Positions 30,601 to 37,835 of a DNA stretch of 39,944 nt are shown here, one piece after another (within the stretch, counting starts at the first letter, position 1; each line of letters opens with the position of its first letter). A program made the position numbers and the translations under genes. The stretch lies in the IMG/VR virus record IMGVR_UViG_3300025127_000084, positions 1-39,944 of that record. One strand, 5' to 3'. The notes beneath the pieces were generated by a model. That model did no database searches, had not been told where the DNA came from, and worked only from the letters and a program-made list of their open reading frames with translations. The stretch is from a virus.

Positions 30601-33600
30601 TTCATTTAATGATAGATCTCTCACATCACAATCAAATACTTGATTCTTTCCAGATGATTTTACAACTATGTTAGAAGATGTTGAATATCCGATACCTGCT
30701 TTGGTTACGACTACATCAACAACTTTTTGATTAGAGATAACTGCTCTTATTTCTCCCCCTCTACCAGAACCTGTTTCATCAACTATTGTTAATTTTGGAC
30801 TTGAGAAATATTCAAATCCACCAAACTCTATATTTACTGAATTTATTTGACCATTAATAATATTTGGAGTTAAAATTGCAGAATTTCCATTTTTAACTTT
30901 AAAATTAGGTTTTTTATGTAAATTTAATATTGTTGATCCATATCCAGTTCCAGATTCATACATATCCAAACTTGTAATACTACCATTAACCATTGGTGTT
31001 AACTCAATTGATGTTGTTCCTACTCCAACTGACACAAAATCAATAAAACATCGTATTTTTGGATAAGTAAATTGTTGATATCCTGTTCCAGTCGATGATA
31101 TTTCTACAATATTTTTATTTTGATAATTACTAAAAATAGTTCCAGCTATACCTGCATCACATAATCTAAATGAATCATTACTTTCTTTCAATACATAATA
31201 ATCATTTGTAGTTGTTAACCCTGTGATTATTTGAGGAAGTGTTGATCCTAAACCAACAACACTATTATATTGAACTACATCTCCGTCATTTAATCCATGA
31301 TTAACAAAATTAATTTTGTTATATTGAGTGGAAATTCCAGATGGCTTTACTAAAAGAGTTTTATTTTTATAATTTTTTCCTTCATTTAATACTTCAACAC
31401 TGTTTAAGGTGTTTTTTGAGTTTTTAGTTCTAAATTTTTGTAGTCCTGATCCACCATTTAAAAAATTAATTTGATTGGTGTTGTTTTCTAAATCAGTTTT
31501 TGTATTGAATAGTTGTATAGAAAGATTGTTAATATTTTTAACAAAATAATTTGATCCATTTATTAATGAAGTTGTTGAAGTTGATACTTGAATTCCTAAA
31601 TTTGAATCATATGTTATTTCTTCACCACTTATAAATCCGTGATCACTTAAAAATATAATTGAATTAGTCGATGTATTAATGCCACCACCATTTGTTAAAT
31701 TTCTAGCGTCAAAAACAACCTCTCTAAATCTTTCAGTCAATACTGGTTCTAAGACACAATCTACACCGTTTCCCCCTGTAACTCCGATTGATACAACTCT
31801 TTCTACATCAAAATTTTGAGGATCAACAAATACTTTTTTCACAGATCCACTTAAACTAGGTTTTACCAAAGCTGTGGTTCCTACTCCAGTGGAAATGATT
31901 ATCTCTGGTGGATTAATAACATCAAATTCACTTCCTCCGTTTAAAACTTTTGCAGATTTAAGAGGTCCGAAGTAAATTTTGTCTAAAGATTTATAATTTG
32001 ATATTTCAATACCATTTATTAATAAACCTAATCCACCTGGATTTGTTGTCTCCCCTATTCCATTTTTTATGTTTGGTTGTAATGGAAATTTTTTAAGAAG
32101 TTTTTGAGGACTTATTATTTCTGACTTATGTTTTTCTAAAATAAAGATATGAGTGCTAATTCCTGTTGGTGCAACAAAAGATAAAAATGAATTACTAGGG
32201 ATACTAGTCCTTGAATTAAATAATCTTAACTTTTTATTATTTTCAGAATCAGAGGAGACATAATATGATCCTGTATTAAGTCCTACTAATGGTTCTCCCG
32301 TGGGTTGATAAAAAACTTCAGATCCAGTTAAAAATTCAACAGGATCATTAAATATTATTGAAGTAAACTTTTCATCGAAATTTAAATCTGAAAGCTCACC
32401 TGAAGTGTTTATTCCTAAGTTTAAAGTGCTTTTTAATACTTTAGCTGTAATTTGATCTGTAAACTTAAAATCTTTTTGTATTAAATCAAAATTGTATGAG
32501 GGAAAAGAATTTGAAGCTACATAAGCAAATTCATCCGAATTATCCACATACAAATTTTGAATATCAGATATGACCTGTTGATTACCAAATTCTATTTGTG
32601 GAGATGTATTTGATGCTGATGCTTTATTAATTTTTCTTCTTAATTTATATTTTTGATTTTCATCTCTTGAGAAATTGAAATTTCCTAAACTTAATGACTT
32701 ACTTGTAACAATTGCATTTATGAATGGAATATTATCACCTAATTCTTCGATTGGATATACTACTTCATTTGTGCCTGATCTCAACAATTCAAATTTATCA
32801 CCTACTTTTAGACTAGATCTATCTACATCAGAATTTAATGTTATAGATGAATTGCTTAAAAACTCATCTATTTCATATGTGGAGCTTGTATTGTATATCC
32901 ATGAATTAGCAAAAATTTGCTTATATGATTTATTACTTGATGGGTTAATAATTTTAGTTCCAACATTTCGAACAAAAATGGAATCATTTTCTTCAACATC
33001 AATATCACCTAAAGTTTCAAAATCTTTTAAAACACCTGTAAAATTAAGTTCAACTTTTTTTGAAATATCTCCATCTTCATAACCATAATAATTTGAACTT
33101 GATTTTATTGTATCTGTATTGTTGATAGATGAACTAATTCCTGAACAATTAAAAAATTGATTTATACTTTTACTTTGATACGTAAAAGTTGTAAAACCTG
33201 TAGTTAGAGTTCCGGTGGTTCCAAATCCGATTGTAGAATCTACGTTAACTATTGATGCACCAATTGATACGTTCTCTAAACATTTTGTAGAGGGTAATAA
33301 TTTAAAATCTTCGGAAACATCTGATTCATTATCGTATCCAACAAAAAGATTAAATTTAAAATATTGTTTATTATTTCTTGTAAAAGGTTCAACTACTGAA
33401 ACTGCGGTATTAATATTTGTATTACCTAAATCACTTTTATATAATGTTTGCCCCTTTAATTTTAAAGGATCTCCACTTATCACTTCAGCTATGGCAACAT
33501 CTGATCTAACATATTTTGCTGTTGATGGTTTTATTAAATTATCTTCTAGATTTATTATATTAGGGGTAATATTATATAAAACATTAAATAAAATTCTAAA

Positions 33601-34227
33601 AGATTCATCAGTTCCCTTTGTCTGATAAAATGTTCTTGCATTTTTAAGAAAATTTCCTACATTTAAATTTTCTGTAAATTCAGTTTTTTCTAAACCTGGA
33701 GTGAATGTGGATTTTATTTTTTGATAAAATTCCTTTAAAAATAAAACACTTAAGTTTTTTACTGAAGAATCAGAATCATGTGGTGAAGCTTGAGATGTGG
33801 AAAAAACAAGATCTTCTTTTTCATTTTCATCATGATAGCTTGTAATACCACTAAACCCACGTTGACAACCTGTAAATGTATTAGTTGTAATTCCAGTATA
33901 AGTTATTATTTCATCATCAATTTTAAGTAGACCATATTGATTCGGAAATCCTTTTGTGCTATCAACATGAATTGTTTTAGCACCAATGGTAGTGATACCA
34001 GTTAAAGTTGTAGAATTTTGAATTACATTTGGAGTTAAATTATCAAAATTTAAATATTGATCTAAATTATCTGATAAATCGGTTGGCGCACCTTGATGCT
34101 CTTGAGAAATATAATATTGATTCAAAAAATCAACCGTATAAGGACTCTCATCCAAAATAAATTTTGGAAGTTGATTTGTTAAAACATCTTGAATTTTAAT
34201 TCTAGTATTAATTCCAGTTCCTATCAT
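21682..34227 (-). CDS. 4181-aa giant baseplate-region structural protein at the gp7 position, with YHYH domain
   Basis: This 12.5-kb single open frame lies between gp6 and gp8, the place of gp7 (1032 aa) in T4. The N-terminus (MIGTGINTRIKIQDVLTNQL, QYYISQEHQGAPTDLSDNLD) resembles the start of long structural proteins in cyanophages. Residues about 90–130 hold a TTITGxITTNTFTGCQRGF-like strand. A YHYH-type domain lies near residues 1240–1345 (GWAYDGNPIYGPYG, then YAYHALVD and FPYFIG). Many GGSxY, GTGYG and GIGYS beta-repeats occur between residues 750 and 2100. The C-terminal third has NGVVQDPSTTYTFKGG-type modules common in cyanophage virion proteins. No gp7 homology can be claimed by eye. 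ATG 34227 follows the gp6 stop by one base. A baseplate wedge or tail-spike scaffold is the likely role. Confidence 0.8.
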   Translation of the reverse strand: MIGTGINTRIKIQDVLTNQLPKFILDESPYTVDFLNQYYISQEHQGAPTDLSDNLDQYLNFDNLTPNVIQNSTTLTGITTIGAKTIHVDSTKGFPNQYGLLKIDDEIITYTGITTNTFTGCQRGFSGITSYHDENEKEDLVFSTSQASPHDSDSSVKNLSVLFLKEFYQKIKSTFTPGLEKTEFTENLNVGNFLKNARTFYQTKGTDESFRILFNVLYNITPNIINLEDNLIKPSTAKYVRSDVAIAEVISGDPLKLKGQTLYKSDLGNTNINTAVSVVEPFTRNNKQYFKFNLFVGYDNESDVSEDFKLLPSTKCLENVSIGASIVNVDSTIGFGTTGTLTTGFTTFTYQSKSINQFFNCSGISSSINNTDTIKSSSNYYGYEDGDISKKVELNFTGVLKDFETLGDIDVEENDSIFVRNVGTKIINPSSNKSYKQIFANSWIYNTSSTYEIDEFLSNSSITLNSDVDRSSLKVGDKFELLRSGTNEVVYPIEELGDNIPFINAIVTSKSLSLGNFNFSRDENQKYKLRRKINKASASNTSPQIEFGNQQVISDIQNLYVDNSDEFAYVASNSFPSYNFDLIQKDFKFTDQITAKVLKSTLNLGINTSGELSDLNFDEKFTSIIFNDPVEFLTGSEVFYQPTGEPLVGLNTGSYYVSSDSENNKKLRLFNSRTSIPSNSFLSFVAPTGISTHIFILEKHKSEIISPQKLLKKFPLQPNIKNGIGETTNPGGLGLLINGIEISNYKSLDKIYFGPLKSAKVLNGGSEFDVINPPEIIISTGVGTTALVKPSLSGSVKKVFVDPQNFDVERVVSIGVTGGNGVDCVLEPVLTERFREVVFDARNLTNGGGINTSTNSIIFLSDHGFISGEEITYDSNLGIQVSTSTTSLINGSNYFVKNINNLSIQLFNTKTDLENNTNQINFLNGGSGLQKFRTKNSKNTLNSVEVLNEGKNYKNKTLLVKPSGISTQYNKINFVNHGLNDGDVVQYNSVVGLGSTLPQIITGLTTTNDYYVLKESNDSFRLCDAGIAGTIFSNYQNKNIVEISSTGTGYQQFTYPKIRCFIDFVSVGVGTTSIELTPMVNGSITSLDMYESGTGYGSTILNLHKKPNFKVKNGNSAILTPNIINGQINSVNIEFGGFEYFSSPKLTIVDETGSGRGGEIRAVISNQKVVDVVVTKAGIGYSTSSNIVVKSSGKNQVFDCDVRDLSLNETFSKKELLTEIDDTLKYSLCGYSTQPFRDGGDNSSNIIGWAYDGNPIYGPYGLNDPEGLGTDVILLQSSYILDTSYSDRPSINLFGEGFFIEDYKFNNSGDLDRYNGRFEKNSDFPDGVYAYHALVDNLGEPSFPYFIGDQFRSNLIKDNVSDLNQSFNFNDSDLRRNTFPYKVFDQFADNDFLIETNEITRQKSVIESVEQGSISKINVVNAGKKYKVDDSLTFDNTGTNGDGLIAKIVKIKGKEISEINTSVEKNENSVLTWSQDEITITTNESHKFIDKDFVSISGVTTSAFKIDGFTIVGVKTFTSPSLATITSGTAGVSTEIFVSNIPSNVSSGATITVGIETMKVLNVFNDLNVLRVKRGLTGISHSESSSIVFQPTEIKIKKSVPSFDSKVNDKVFFNPAESVGIGTTAGLEHSISFRFAGRTIDRSIPTQRILLENHPFSNNQKITFAKDPAGGNISVSTTPTALTFNLPTSNLYVVDSGKDLIGLKTGIGVSFNELFFRDSAGANNHDEYLFESTFDQITCDVVKTKSRVTLSTSHTLKVDDVISLKINPSLNVGVGTSSSVKLTRDTETGYLLVDTVGFNSTGINTISNSINISSHKFETGDKVKYSSDILPSGLLNKDYFVYKIDDNNINLTETKTESLIFPPKIIGIGSTGGSTQSLSKINPQINIIKNNNVVFDLSDSSLSGYQLQIFYDNAFINKFSSIGSTTTFNVINVGSALTVSYGSSLPSKLYYNISKSGFISTADKEVTNYSTINYIDSNYNNDYKISSIGSTTFDIFLKNEPERLSYENVDISLMEYDTTSVNDDGGVDTIEILSGGSNYKKFPTLVGSSSTIASEAIVNFESNTIGKIKKVRVVSESYEYSTDKTLNPDASISPVLKTKDANTIGIVSITSGGSNFIDSPKVIIVNSDTGVEINSGFLNPILLSNSIIRVDVVEKPSGLPDNDVLLKSVNNTNGITISSVESNSGTAFTCVLSTPINGFPVEPFKVGDDVFIEGIQKFGEDGTGFNSSDYKYAFFRVSEYNTSLNPRKVKISVSGLTTTGSTGVSTNVGLAVTDQNNFATIVNKVNYPSFETTLIKSTFEIGEKIIVNGFLTDLKVSGFNQNNLKVSGSFSLKIGDQLKGETSNSTAEIREITEGKGIFNVGFSNRKNIGWDDEIGKLSVDSQVTPDNDYYQNLSYSIKSPITWTELETPVNNLLHTAGLKNFADTEVLSSSSVGIGSSAVTSITIDLIENERVDIIKNIDLGVDKDSFESKSKFIQLDKTRLVDYVECNTNNVLSVDNIRNEFSKDEGDPDDFLNLVTLNNGQSFINLLVKIESDNKNEIQLSELVVLNTPSSNLVSDNNVLLVKSQLSNSGIGFTNYKEDNYGSFSIETNAIEESVLRFLPKDPFTTDYNIKILKNIFNTNRNATSGIGSISLNVIELISSNLNVSPSSSVNVVSLSSSKFQSYFANTQIIDPDTNNVNFVETYVTHDGTNTYLAEFYADTNLANKQRIGIFSGDLSGGNFQLKFENNVSRDVVLKSKIIGIGTTGLGDGEYRFKSTDQTDGQERSVLLQGIAKTGIGTTSFVGLSSNIFDSVKSIVEVSVGSSKALHQISVIHDNASVYVQPAQFLSVSGTSIYDDGVGLGTFSGQFESGNLVVKFHPDDLTGICTVNAFNKCFYSSFDVDNTPLDLNYGEISESIDILFYNGISGERINRTEFNLKSNGIPIFSKTFNPTNSSILNPATGLFTIENHFFRNNEELIYEFGSTIVGVGSTSITYKNAGVSTYLPKNVFCITDSENTFSISTTRSGTAVTFTDLGEGNAHSFSMSKNKEKTIITIDGITQSPITPTNIVHILQNNNQPLSASSSIFSLSGISSIQVTDIIKIDDEFMEITNVGIGTTFAGPITPGIGTFPLVQVGRGFLGSKATTHSQPSNVNLFRGSFDIVKSKIHFTEPPRGNPQGTTLASNLPFPRSTFTGRVYLRNSYDTNVIFDDVSDQFTGIDSSFTLKVGAADTVGVGTTGNGLLLLNGVFQTPTTFNNADGNFEIVEDAASGVSTVKFTGLIESNNIVISDEDVNQNQLPRGGVIVSLGSTPGLGFAPLKGANLKAKFDSYGTITGIVGVATTGSSLGIVTAFYNNTTGILTITTQTDPDWVFGDQSQDEVQLINVPFSGGLSIGGTFPVVSVAATNIIGVNIGQRATTHLYNGGGEILPFYGDLTFGSGYNGIGGIGVTVFDPGYIHRFVSANTGAINRSSDAAQLTPTSADYDPKSGIITFTVNNHGMSTDDLITIDNYSLTYTCSKDNYFTEHSYPRPTDPLGGGISTAITKVTDNIFSANVGTNVGSGAVISVSSIDAGGSLSFSIGAGGTDYKNPKIFVSSPSYDNLPITGLSRLGIGPTTETGSNVKVTLNVGPVSTNVGIGSTLFEVKNFKLLGNGNAFKIGDKFTVVGLVTDSSYAQPVKNFELEVTKVFQDDFTLWQFGELDYIDSIKQLQNGERVRFPLKYNNNLISIEEGSNYTTDLANVLLVMRNGVVQDPSTTYTFKGGTSIVFIDPPEAQDNIQIYFYKGTTQVDSLVVDAETSPIEVGDELQLLKNPSDDTTISQTKRRFTSIRDSDELETNIYYGEGVNENVFKPVNLFKQKTDLEVNGIKIPKTRNLIETYVFPTAKVIGKVSTSDQQLFFDDVSLFNYEDDASPNFSFRLISGNPDPVAASLSANVSSAGTITSLNIISGGSGYLGATTSISIGIPTTGIGTTANPTATATATIGAGGTISETLILSGGIGYTSSNPPSVLIPRQDVIEETVAGSNISILSTSGIITGITTTTFNSQLSIEFTGINTEGLVPLQIGDPIFIYDTTVGNGVTSTDGVDTNIVGIGTSFVDNIYIIAGITTLGVVGGGNTVTGIITCTIDSNSVGIGTTISTPDIPVGKFSLGKMSNLTRSSSPISIGVTGLTVDVGLTTFPTIIRNSGEETLRKTGALKTPGVS
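30192..30507 (-). other. YHYH domain inside the giant structural protein
   Basis: This covers residues about 1240–1345 of the 4181-aa protein. The segment opens with WAYDGNPIYGPYGLNDPEG and closes with GVYAYHALVD and PSFPYFIG. That is the pattern of the YHYH family (PF14240 as I remember it), with DGNPIYGPYG and the Y-x-Y-H tetrad. In this copy the tetrad reads YAYH. The family's function is not established. GxxY-type repeats flank the domain on both sides. Confidence 0.7.
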
Positions 34228-34228
34228 A

Positions 34229-36145
34229 TTATGCTCGTTTTAATGATCCATTCGAGTAACTTGATGTGTAGAAATCTCTGGTGAATTGAACACCTGATAT
34301 TTCATCTCCAGATGATATTACATCTCTAACCATATTTATTGTACTATCTCCGACACTAAATGAGATGTATAAATCTTTTAATCCTACTACATCATTAGAT
34401 TCAGGGAAAGCTTGTATCTCAATAATATTATTTGGTTTAACTGTTGATGTAATATTTACTGTGGTGAGAATTATCTCTCCTTTAATATAATCAACAATAC
34501 CAGCATCAGGTTTTACGACGGTGAATACACTTGTGTTACCTGTCACATTTTCTTTAACTATTGATAGAACACCTGTTCGTAAATCCGAGTTTGGTACATC
34601 TGTTAAGTACACGATTGATGATTCACCTCTAATGAAAAACCCAGTTGATTTTATATTGAATCCAGATGTATTAACGTGGAATTGATTTCCAAAACACAAT
34701 TCATATTGTGCAAACTGATTTGTAGAAGCTTGCAAATCTCTCCTCATTATAACTTTTGTGATGTTTGATGTAATCGCATTGTCAGTTTTATCAATCACCT
34801 GAAGAACTTTACTATATTTAAATCTTCCACCAAATTGATTTAATTGAACTGAGTTTGCATATGCATTTAATGAATTAATTACTGATGTTTTTAATGTTGA
34901 TGATGACGATACTAGTGAATTATTATAATATACGGAAGAAGCAATTTCAACATATAATATCTTAAGATCAACTATTTTTTGATTTATTCCTGAAACAGAA
35001 TATTTTTTTAATTCTGATAAAATAAGATCTTTTGAAAAATCAGAAACAAAACTACCATTTTTTGGTTTAATACTTATATTAACTGTTCCAAATTCTGGTG
35101 GATCAAGTTCTTCTCCTCCGATTACAGATACCGACTCTGTATTTGGAAAAACTTTTTTTATGATCGTTTCATAATCTCTTGAAGTTACAGCTCGATTTTG
35201 AGATGAGTACGTAAAAGGTGAATAATACTTAATTGAACTTAGTGATTCGATTTCAGTTCCATTTACTGAGGATTGAATCGTATTGATAGAAACTGTATTA
35301 TTGGGTGTAATTATTCCGCCATTTTGATTTGTAAATGTTCCCGAAAATGTGAAGTTTTCAACACCATTTCCATCATCACCATCGGTGGTTATATATTGAA
35401 CTGTAATTATATCTCCATCATCGTCCAAGTCTGTTCCTAATTTCTTACCGAAGATGCCATCTCCGAAAATTAACTCATATCTCTCATCCTGTATTTCACG
35501 AATAAAGAATACTCGTGAATTTGAATCGATATTATTGATATCATTTACAAGTGAATATTTTATACCAATACCATTATCTCCCTCTTTTCTAACAGACACA
35601 CGAACTGAGGATGTATCAATATTTTGATTTTCAAGTAAAAACCTTTGATCAAGTGAATTATCAAATTTAAATATTCGAGTTAAATATACACCTTGATAGA
35701 TATTTACATTATTAAATGATGCAGTGTTGTCTGATACAGTTGATGTAATCGTATCGACAGTTGAAAATGTAAAGCTAGTGTCGTTTAAATCACCTGTACA
35801 CACTAGACCTGGCTGTAATGACACAGATGATACACCATCTGCGACACTGACGTTGAAAGAGATCTGTGCAAGTGCTGCTGTTCTTGAACGAGGAACATAT
35901 CCGATGTTACTTGCGAGTGATACAACATTCTCTCTTAATGTTGCAGAATCTAAAAAAGATTCATTGACAATCATGTTTGAGTTAAATGCATTGATGTAAG
36001 TGTTATATGCAAGTGTATCGATTAACACGGAAAAGTTTGAACCATCAAAATCAAATCCAGAAAAAGTGGTATTTGATCTAAGATAGTCCTTAATAGATGT
36101 TTTTATTTGATCGAAATCAAGATTAGCGTAATTGTTATAAGGCAT
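34229..36145 (-). CDS. 6: Baseplate wedge protein gp6-like
   Basis: The product has 638 residues; T4 gp6 has 660. It starts MPYNNYANLDFDQIKTSIKD and has the SGFDFDGSNFSVLIDTLAYN segment followed by ESFLDSATLRENVVSLASNIGY, split at residues 60–80. These are conserved parts of gp6/baseplate-J wedge proteins. A central FGDGIFGKKLGTDLDDGD-like stretch and YSPFTYSSQNRAVTSRDYE also fit. Gp6 dimers form the inner ring of the baseplate, and change shape as the sheath contracts. The start codon lies one base after the gp25 stop (TAAAATG), matching the gp25–gp6 order kept in contractile tails. The frame is intact. Confidence 0.92.
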   Translation of the reverse strand: MPYNNYANLDFDQIKTSIKDYLRSNTTFSGFDFDGSNFSVLIDTLAYNTYINAFNSNMIVNESFLDSATLRENVVSLASNIGYVPRSRTAALAQISFNVSVADGVSSVSLQPGLVCTGDLNDTSFTFSTVDTITSTVSDNTASFNNVNIYQGVYLTRIFKFDNSLDQRFLLENQNIDTSSVRVSVRKEGDNGIGIKYSLVNDINNIDSNSRVFFIREIQDERYELIFGDGIFGKKLGTDLDDDGDIITVQYITTDGDDGNGVENFTFSGTFTNQNGGIITPNNTVSINTIQSSVNGTEIESLSSIKYYSPFTYSSQNRAVTSRDYETIIKKVFPNTESVSVIGGEELDPPEFGTVNISIKPKNGSFVSDFSKDLILSELKKYSVSGINQKIVDLKILYVEIASSVYYNNSLVSSSSTLKTSVINSLNAYANSVQLNQFGGRFKYSKVLQVIDKTDNAITSNITKVIMRRDLQASTNQFAQYELCFGNQFHVNTSGFNIKSTGFFIRGESSIVYLTDVPNSDLRTGVLSIVKENVTGNTSVFTVVKPDAGIVDYIKGEIILTTVNITSTVKPNNIIEIQAFPESNDVVGLKDLYISFSVGDSTINMVRDVISSGDEISGVQFTRDFYTSSYSNGSLKRA

Positions 36146-36146
36146 T

Positions 36147-36548
36147 TTACCTTGTTGCCTCTAATATGAATGAATATTCCTGAGTTGGAAAGTCTTGACC
36201 AACAATATCAAAGATTACAGTTATCTCAAACTCATTTTCATCTGGTCTTGGATCGACCTCGACTCTTACATTTTCGACTCTATCTTCAAAGTTTCTGATG
36301 GAAGTCTTAATTTGATCTTCAATAACTGACGCTGTACCTGCATCAACAAAATCAAAGAGACTTTCATACACATCAGAACCAAATAACGGATTAAAAAATT
36401 TTTCAGTTGGTATTGTTTGCACTATGTTACGCACAGATCTTCGCACTGCATTTTCATTTTTTAAAATTGGAAGATCTTTAGTCACAGGATGTGGCTCAAA
36501 CGACAAACTTATGTCTTTATAAGATCTAAATATCCTCGTTACGGGCAT
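36147..36548 (-). CDS. 25: Baseplate wedge protein gp25
   Basis: The product has 133 residues, like T4 gp25 (132). The protein shows the GPW/gp25 fold features: an N-terminal arm (MPVTRIFRSYKDISLSFEPH), the NENAVRRSVRNIVQTIPTEKFFNPLFGS core with its conserved asparagine, arginines and FNP-x-FGS, and a C-terminal helix-strand region (IEDQIKTSIRNFEDRVENV). It binds gp6 in the wedge and sets the sheath–baseplate interface. It is the first gene of the virion cluster, directly behind an exact late promoter. No strong Shine–Dalgarno sequence precedes ATG 36548, as in several neighbours. Confidence 0.93.
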   Translation of the reverse strand: MPVTRIFRSYKDISLSFEPHPVTKDLPILKNENAVRRSVRNIVQTIPTEKFFNPLFGSDVYESLFDFVDAGTASVIEDQIKTSIRNFEDRVENVRVEVDPRPDENEFEITVIFDIVGQDFPTQEYSFILEATR

Positions 36549-36566
36549 TTAACATAGTTTTTTTAT

Positions 36567-36574
36567 TATTTATA
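36567..36574 (-). promoter_or_regulatory. T4-type late promoter upstream of gp25
   Basis: The minus strand reads CATATAAATAATAA, an exact TATAAATA, in the 45-base gap between speD and gp25. The expected start of transcription is about 36560, leaving a leader of some 12 bases. It marks the switch from the metabolic operon upstream to the late virion genes. Confidence 0.75.
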
Positions 36575-36593
36575 TGGTTTTTTTAAAAAATTA

Positions 36594-36929
36594 TTAACGA
36601 TTGATTGTTCTTATCTTATAATCGTCTGTATCAAAGTAATAAATGAGCTCATTTGCAACTTTTTTGGGTGAAGAAGACCCACATGTGAAGATATCAACTG
36701 CTGCACAACCTTTTTCTGGCCAAGTATGAAGAGAAAAATGACTTTCGGCAAGAGAAATGTTGACAGTCACCCCATGAACCGGAAAAGAGTGACTAAAAAC
36801 GTTCAAAATTTCCATCCCTTCGTCTTCAACCGCAGAAATCATGATTTTTTCAAGATTTTTACGATGATTAAGCAAATAAAATGACACATCGTAAAAATTT
36901 ATCAATAAATGTTTGCCCATTTTTGACAT
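36594..36929 (-). CDS. speD: S-adenosylmethionine decarboxylase proenzyme, prokaryotic type
   Basis: This 111-residue protein has the small bacterial/archaeal class AdoMetDC layout. It converts S-adenosylmethionine into decarboxylated SAM, the aminopropyl donor for spermidine. The motif LAESHFSLHTWPE gives autocleavage between Glu62 and Ser63, where Ser63 becomes the pyruvoyl cofactor. His68 and Cys83 (DIFTCG) are the processing and catalytic residues. These numbers coincide with those I recall for the Thermotoga maritima enzyme. The length is normal and the residues are intact, so it should be active. I use ATG 36929, one base after the stop of the 250-aa gene; ATG 36920 is an alternative that would shift numbering by three. 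speD is a known cyanophage auxiliary metabolic gene, perhaps raising polyamines for DNA packing. It closes the operon beginning at 38995. Confidence 0.93.
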   Translation of the reverse strand: MSKMGKHLLINFYDVSFYLLNHRKNLEKIMISAVEDEGMEILNVFSHSFPVHGVTVNISLAESHFSLHTWPEKGCAAVDIFTCGSSSPKKVANELIYYFDTDDYKIRTINR

Positions 36930-36930
36930 T

Positions 36931-37683
36931 TTAGCCTAATTCTGGTTCAGTGATGATAGTTACGCTTCCCGATTCGGAATTTGCGGTATTTCCTCCTCCA
37001 ATATTGGGATTAGTTTCAACAATTATGGGTTTGTCTGCCCTTTCTTTGGCAGTTTTCCAAAAATAATTCTCTTCTGACCCTAATCCGTCACGATCATGAC
37101 CGTTTTCCACCTGATAGTACACGGTAGAGACTTTAAAATCAGGAATCTTAGGTGTCTCAGGGGTGATACTGTTGTCATAAATCCTCATTCTGTTGTTTGG
37201 ATAGAGACAAAACTGACCATTGTCCAATTCAAGGAGGTTATGAGACTTATGTTCGGCAGGTTGTTCACTTGTTGAGTAGTCAATCGCATCTACGTCCTGA
37301 TGATAATTGTCTAAGGTGCAAATATAAGTGCCGCTTTGAGTGCCATAGTCCCTTGTATAGACTTCATAGTGCATCGAACCGATAAATTGCTTCTGTACTG
37401 CAACAACTCCATAGTCCATACAGTTCCAAAACTGTAGATTATGAAGTGTCATGTCAGGATCGGGTATTTCTGGAGACGAGAGAAACGCAGAAATTGGTAA
37501 CTTATCAAACATCGCTGCATACTCAGGTAGATAAGTTTCAAAATAAAAGGCACGACCAGGTATACTCTTGGCAGATACCCAGACTCCCTTAACAAATTCA
37601 CCATGACCACTCTTATGGTCGGTTAAATATTCTTTTCTAACCCAAACTTCATATGAGGGTAGATTTGTAATTAAGCAAGACAT
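36931..37683 (-). CDS. 250-aa conserved phage protein of unknown function
   Basis: This soluble-looking protein starts MSCLITNLPSYEVWVRKEYL with GEFVKGVWVSAKSIPGRAF next. It has many aromatic and acidic residues (YLPEYAAMFDKLPISAFL, LQFWNCMDYGVVAVQKQFIG) and a long polar tail from residue 215 (KPIIVETNPNIGGGN). I recall similar genes beside speD in cyanophages, without a function. Its ATG shares a base with the TAA of the zinc-ribbon gene (TAATG), and speD starts one base past its stop, so all three are probably made from one transcript. No catalytic motif, signal peptide or membrane helix is visible. Tail or head assembly and a role in metabolism are both open. Confidence 0.8.
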   Translation of the reverse strand: MSCLITNLPSYEVWVRKEYLTDHKSGHGEFVKGVWVSAKSIPGRAFYFETYLPEYAAMFDKLPISAFLSSPEIPDPDMTLHNLQFWNCMDYGVVAVQKQFIGSMHYEVYTRDYGTQSGTYICTLDNYHQDVDAIDYSTSEQPAEHKSHNLLELDNGQFCLYPNNRMRIYDNSITPETPKIPDFKVSTVYYQVENGHDRDGLGSEENYFWKTAKERADKPIIVETNPNIGGGNTANSESGSVTIITEPELG

Positions 37684-37835
37684 TATTTGTGATGAAAGAC
37701 TTCAACGTATGATTGACATTTTGGACAGGTAAAATTTGAAAAGAAATCATATTCTGACTCCTCACCATCATTTAACTCATCCATGGAGTGATCTGCACCC
37801 CAAATTAATTCGGTTCCACAGTGCCAACAGTTCAC
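37683..37835 (-). CDS. 50-aa zinc-ribbon protein, GTG start
   Basis: The product reads (M)NCWHCGTELIWGADHSM, then an acidic stretch (DELNDGEESEYDF) and NFTCPKCQSYVEVFHHK. The two CxxC knuckles (CWHC and CPKC), about 35 residues apart, form a likely zinc ribbon. I chose GTG 37835 because AGAGGA (37844–37849) lies 8 bases upstream at ideal distance, and because the GTG overlaps the TGA of the 47-aa gene. The later in-frame ATG would remove the first CxxC. The stop overlaps the next start as TAATG. A role in binding nucleic acid or protein is plausible, but not shown. Confidence 0.75.
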   Translation of the reverse strand: MNCWHCGTELIWGADHSMDELNDGEESEYDFFSNFTCPKCQSYVEVFHHK

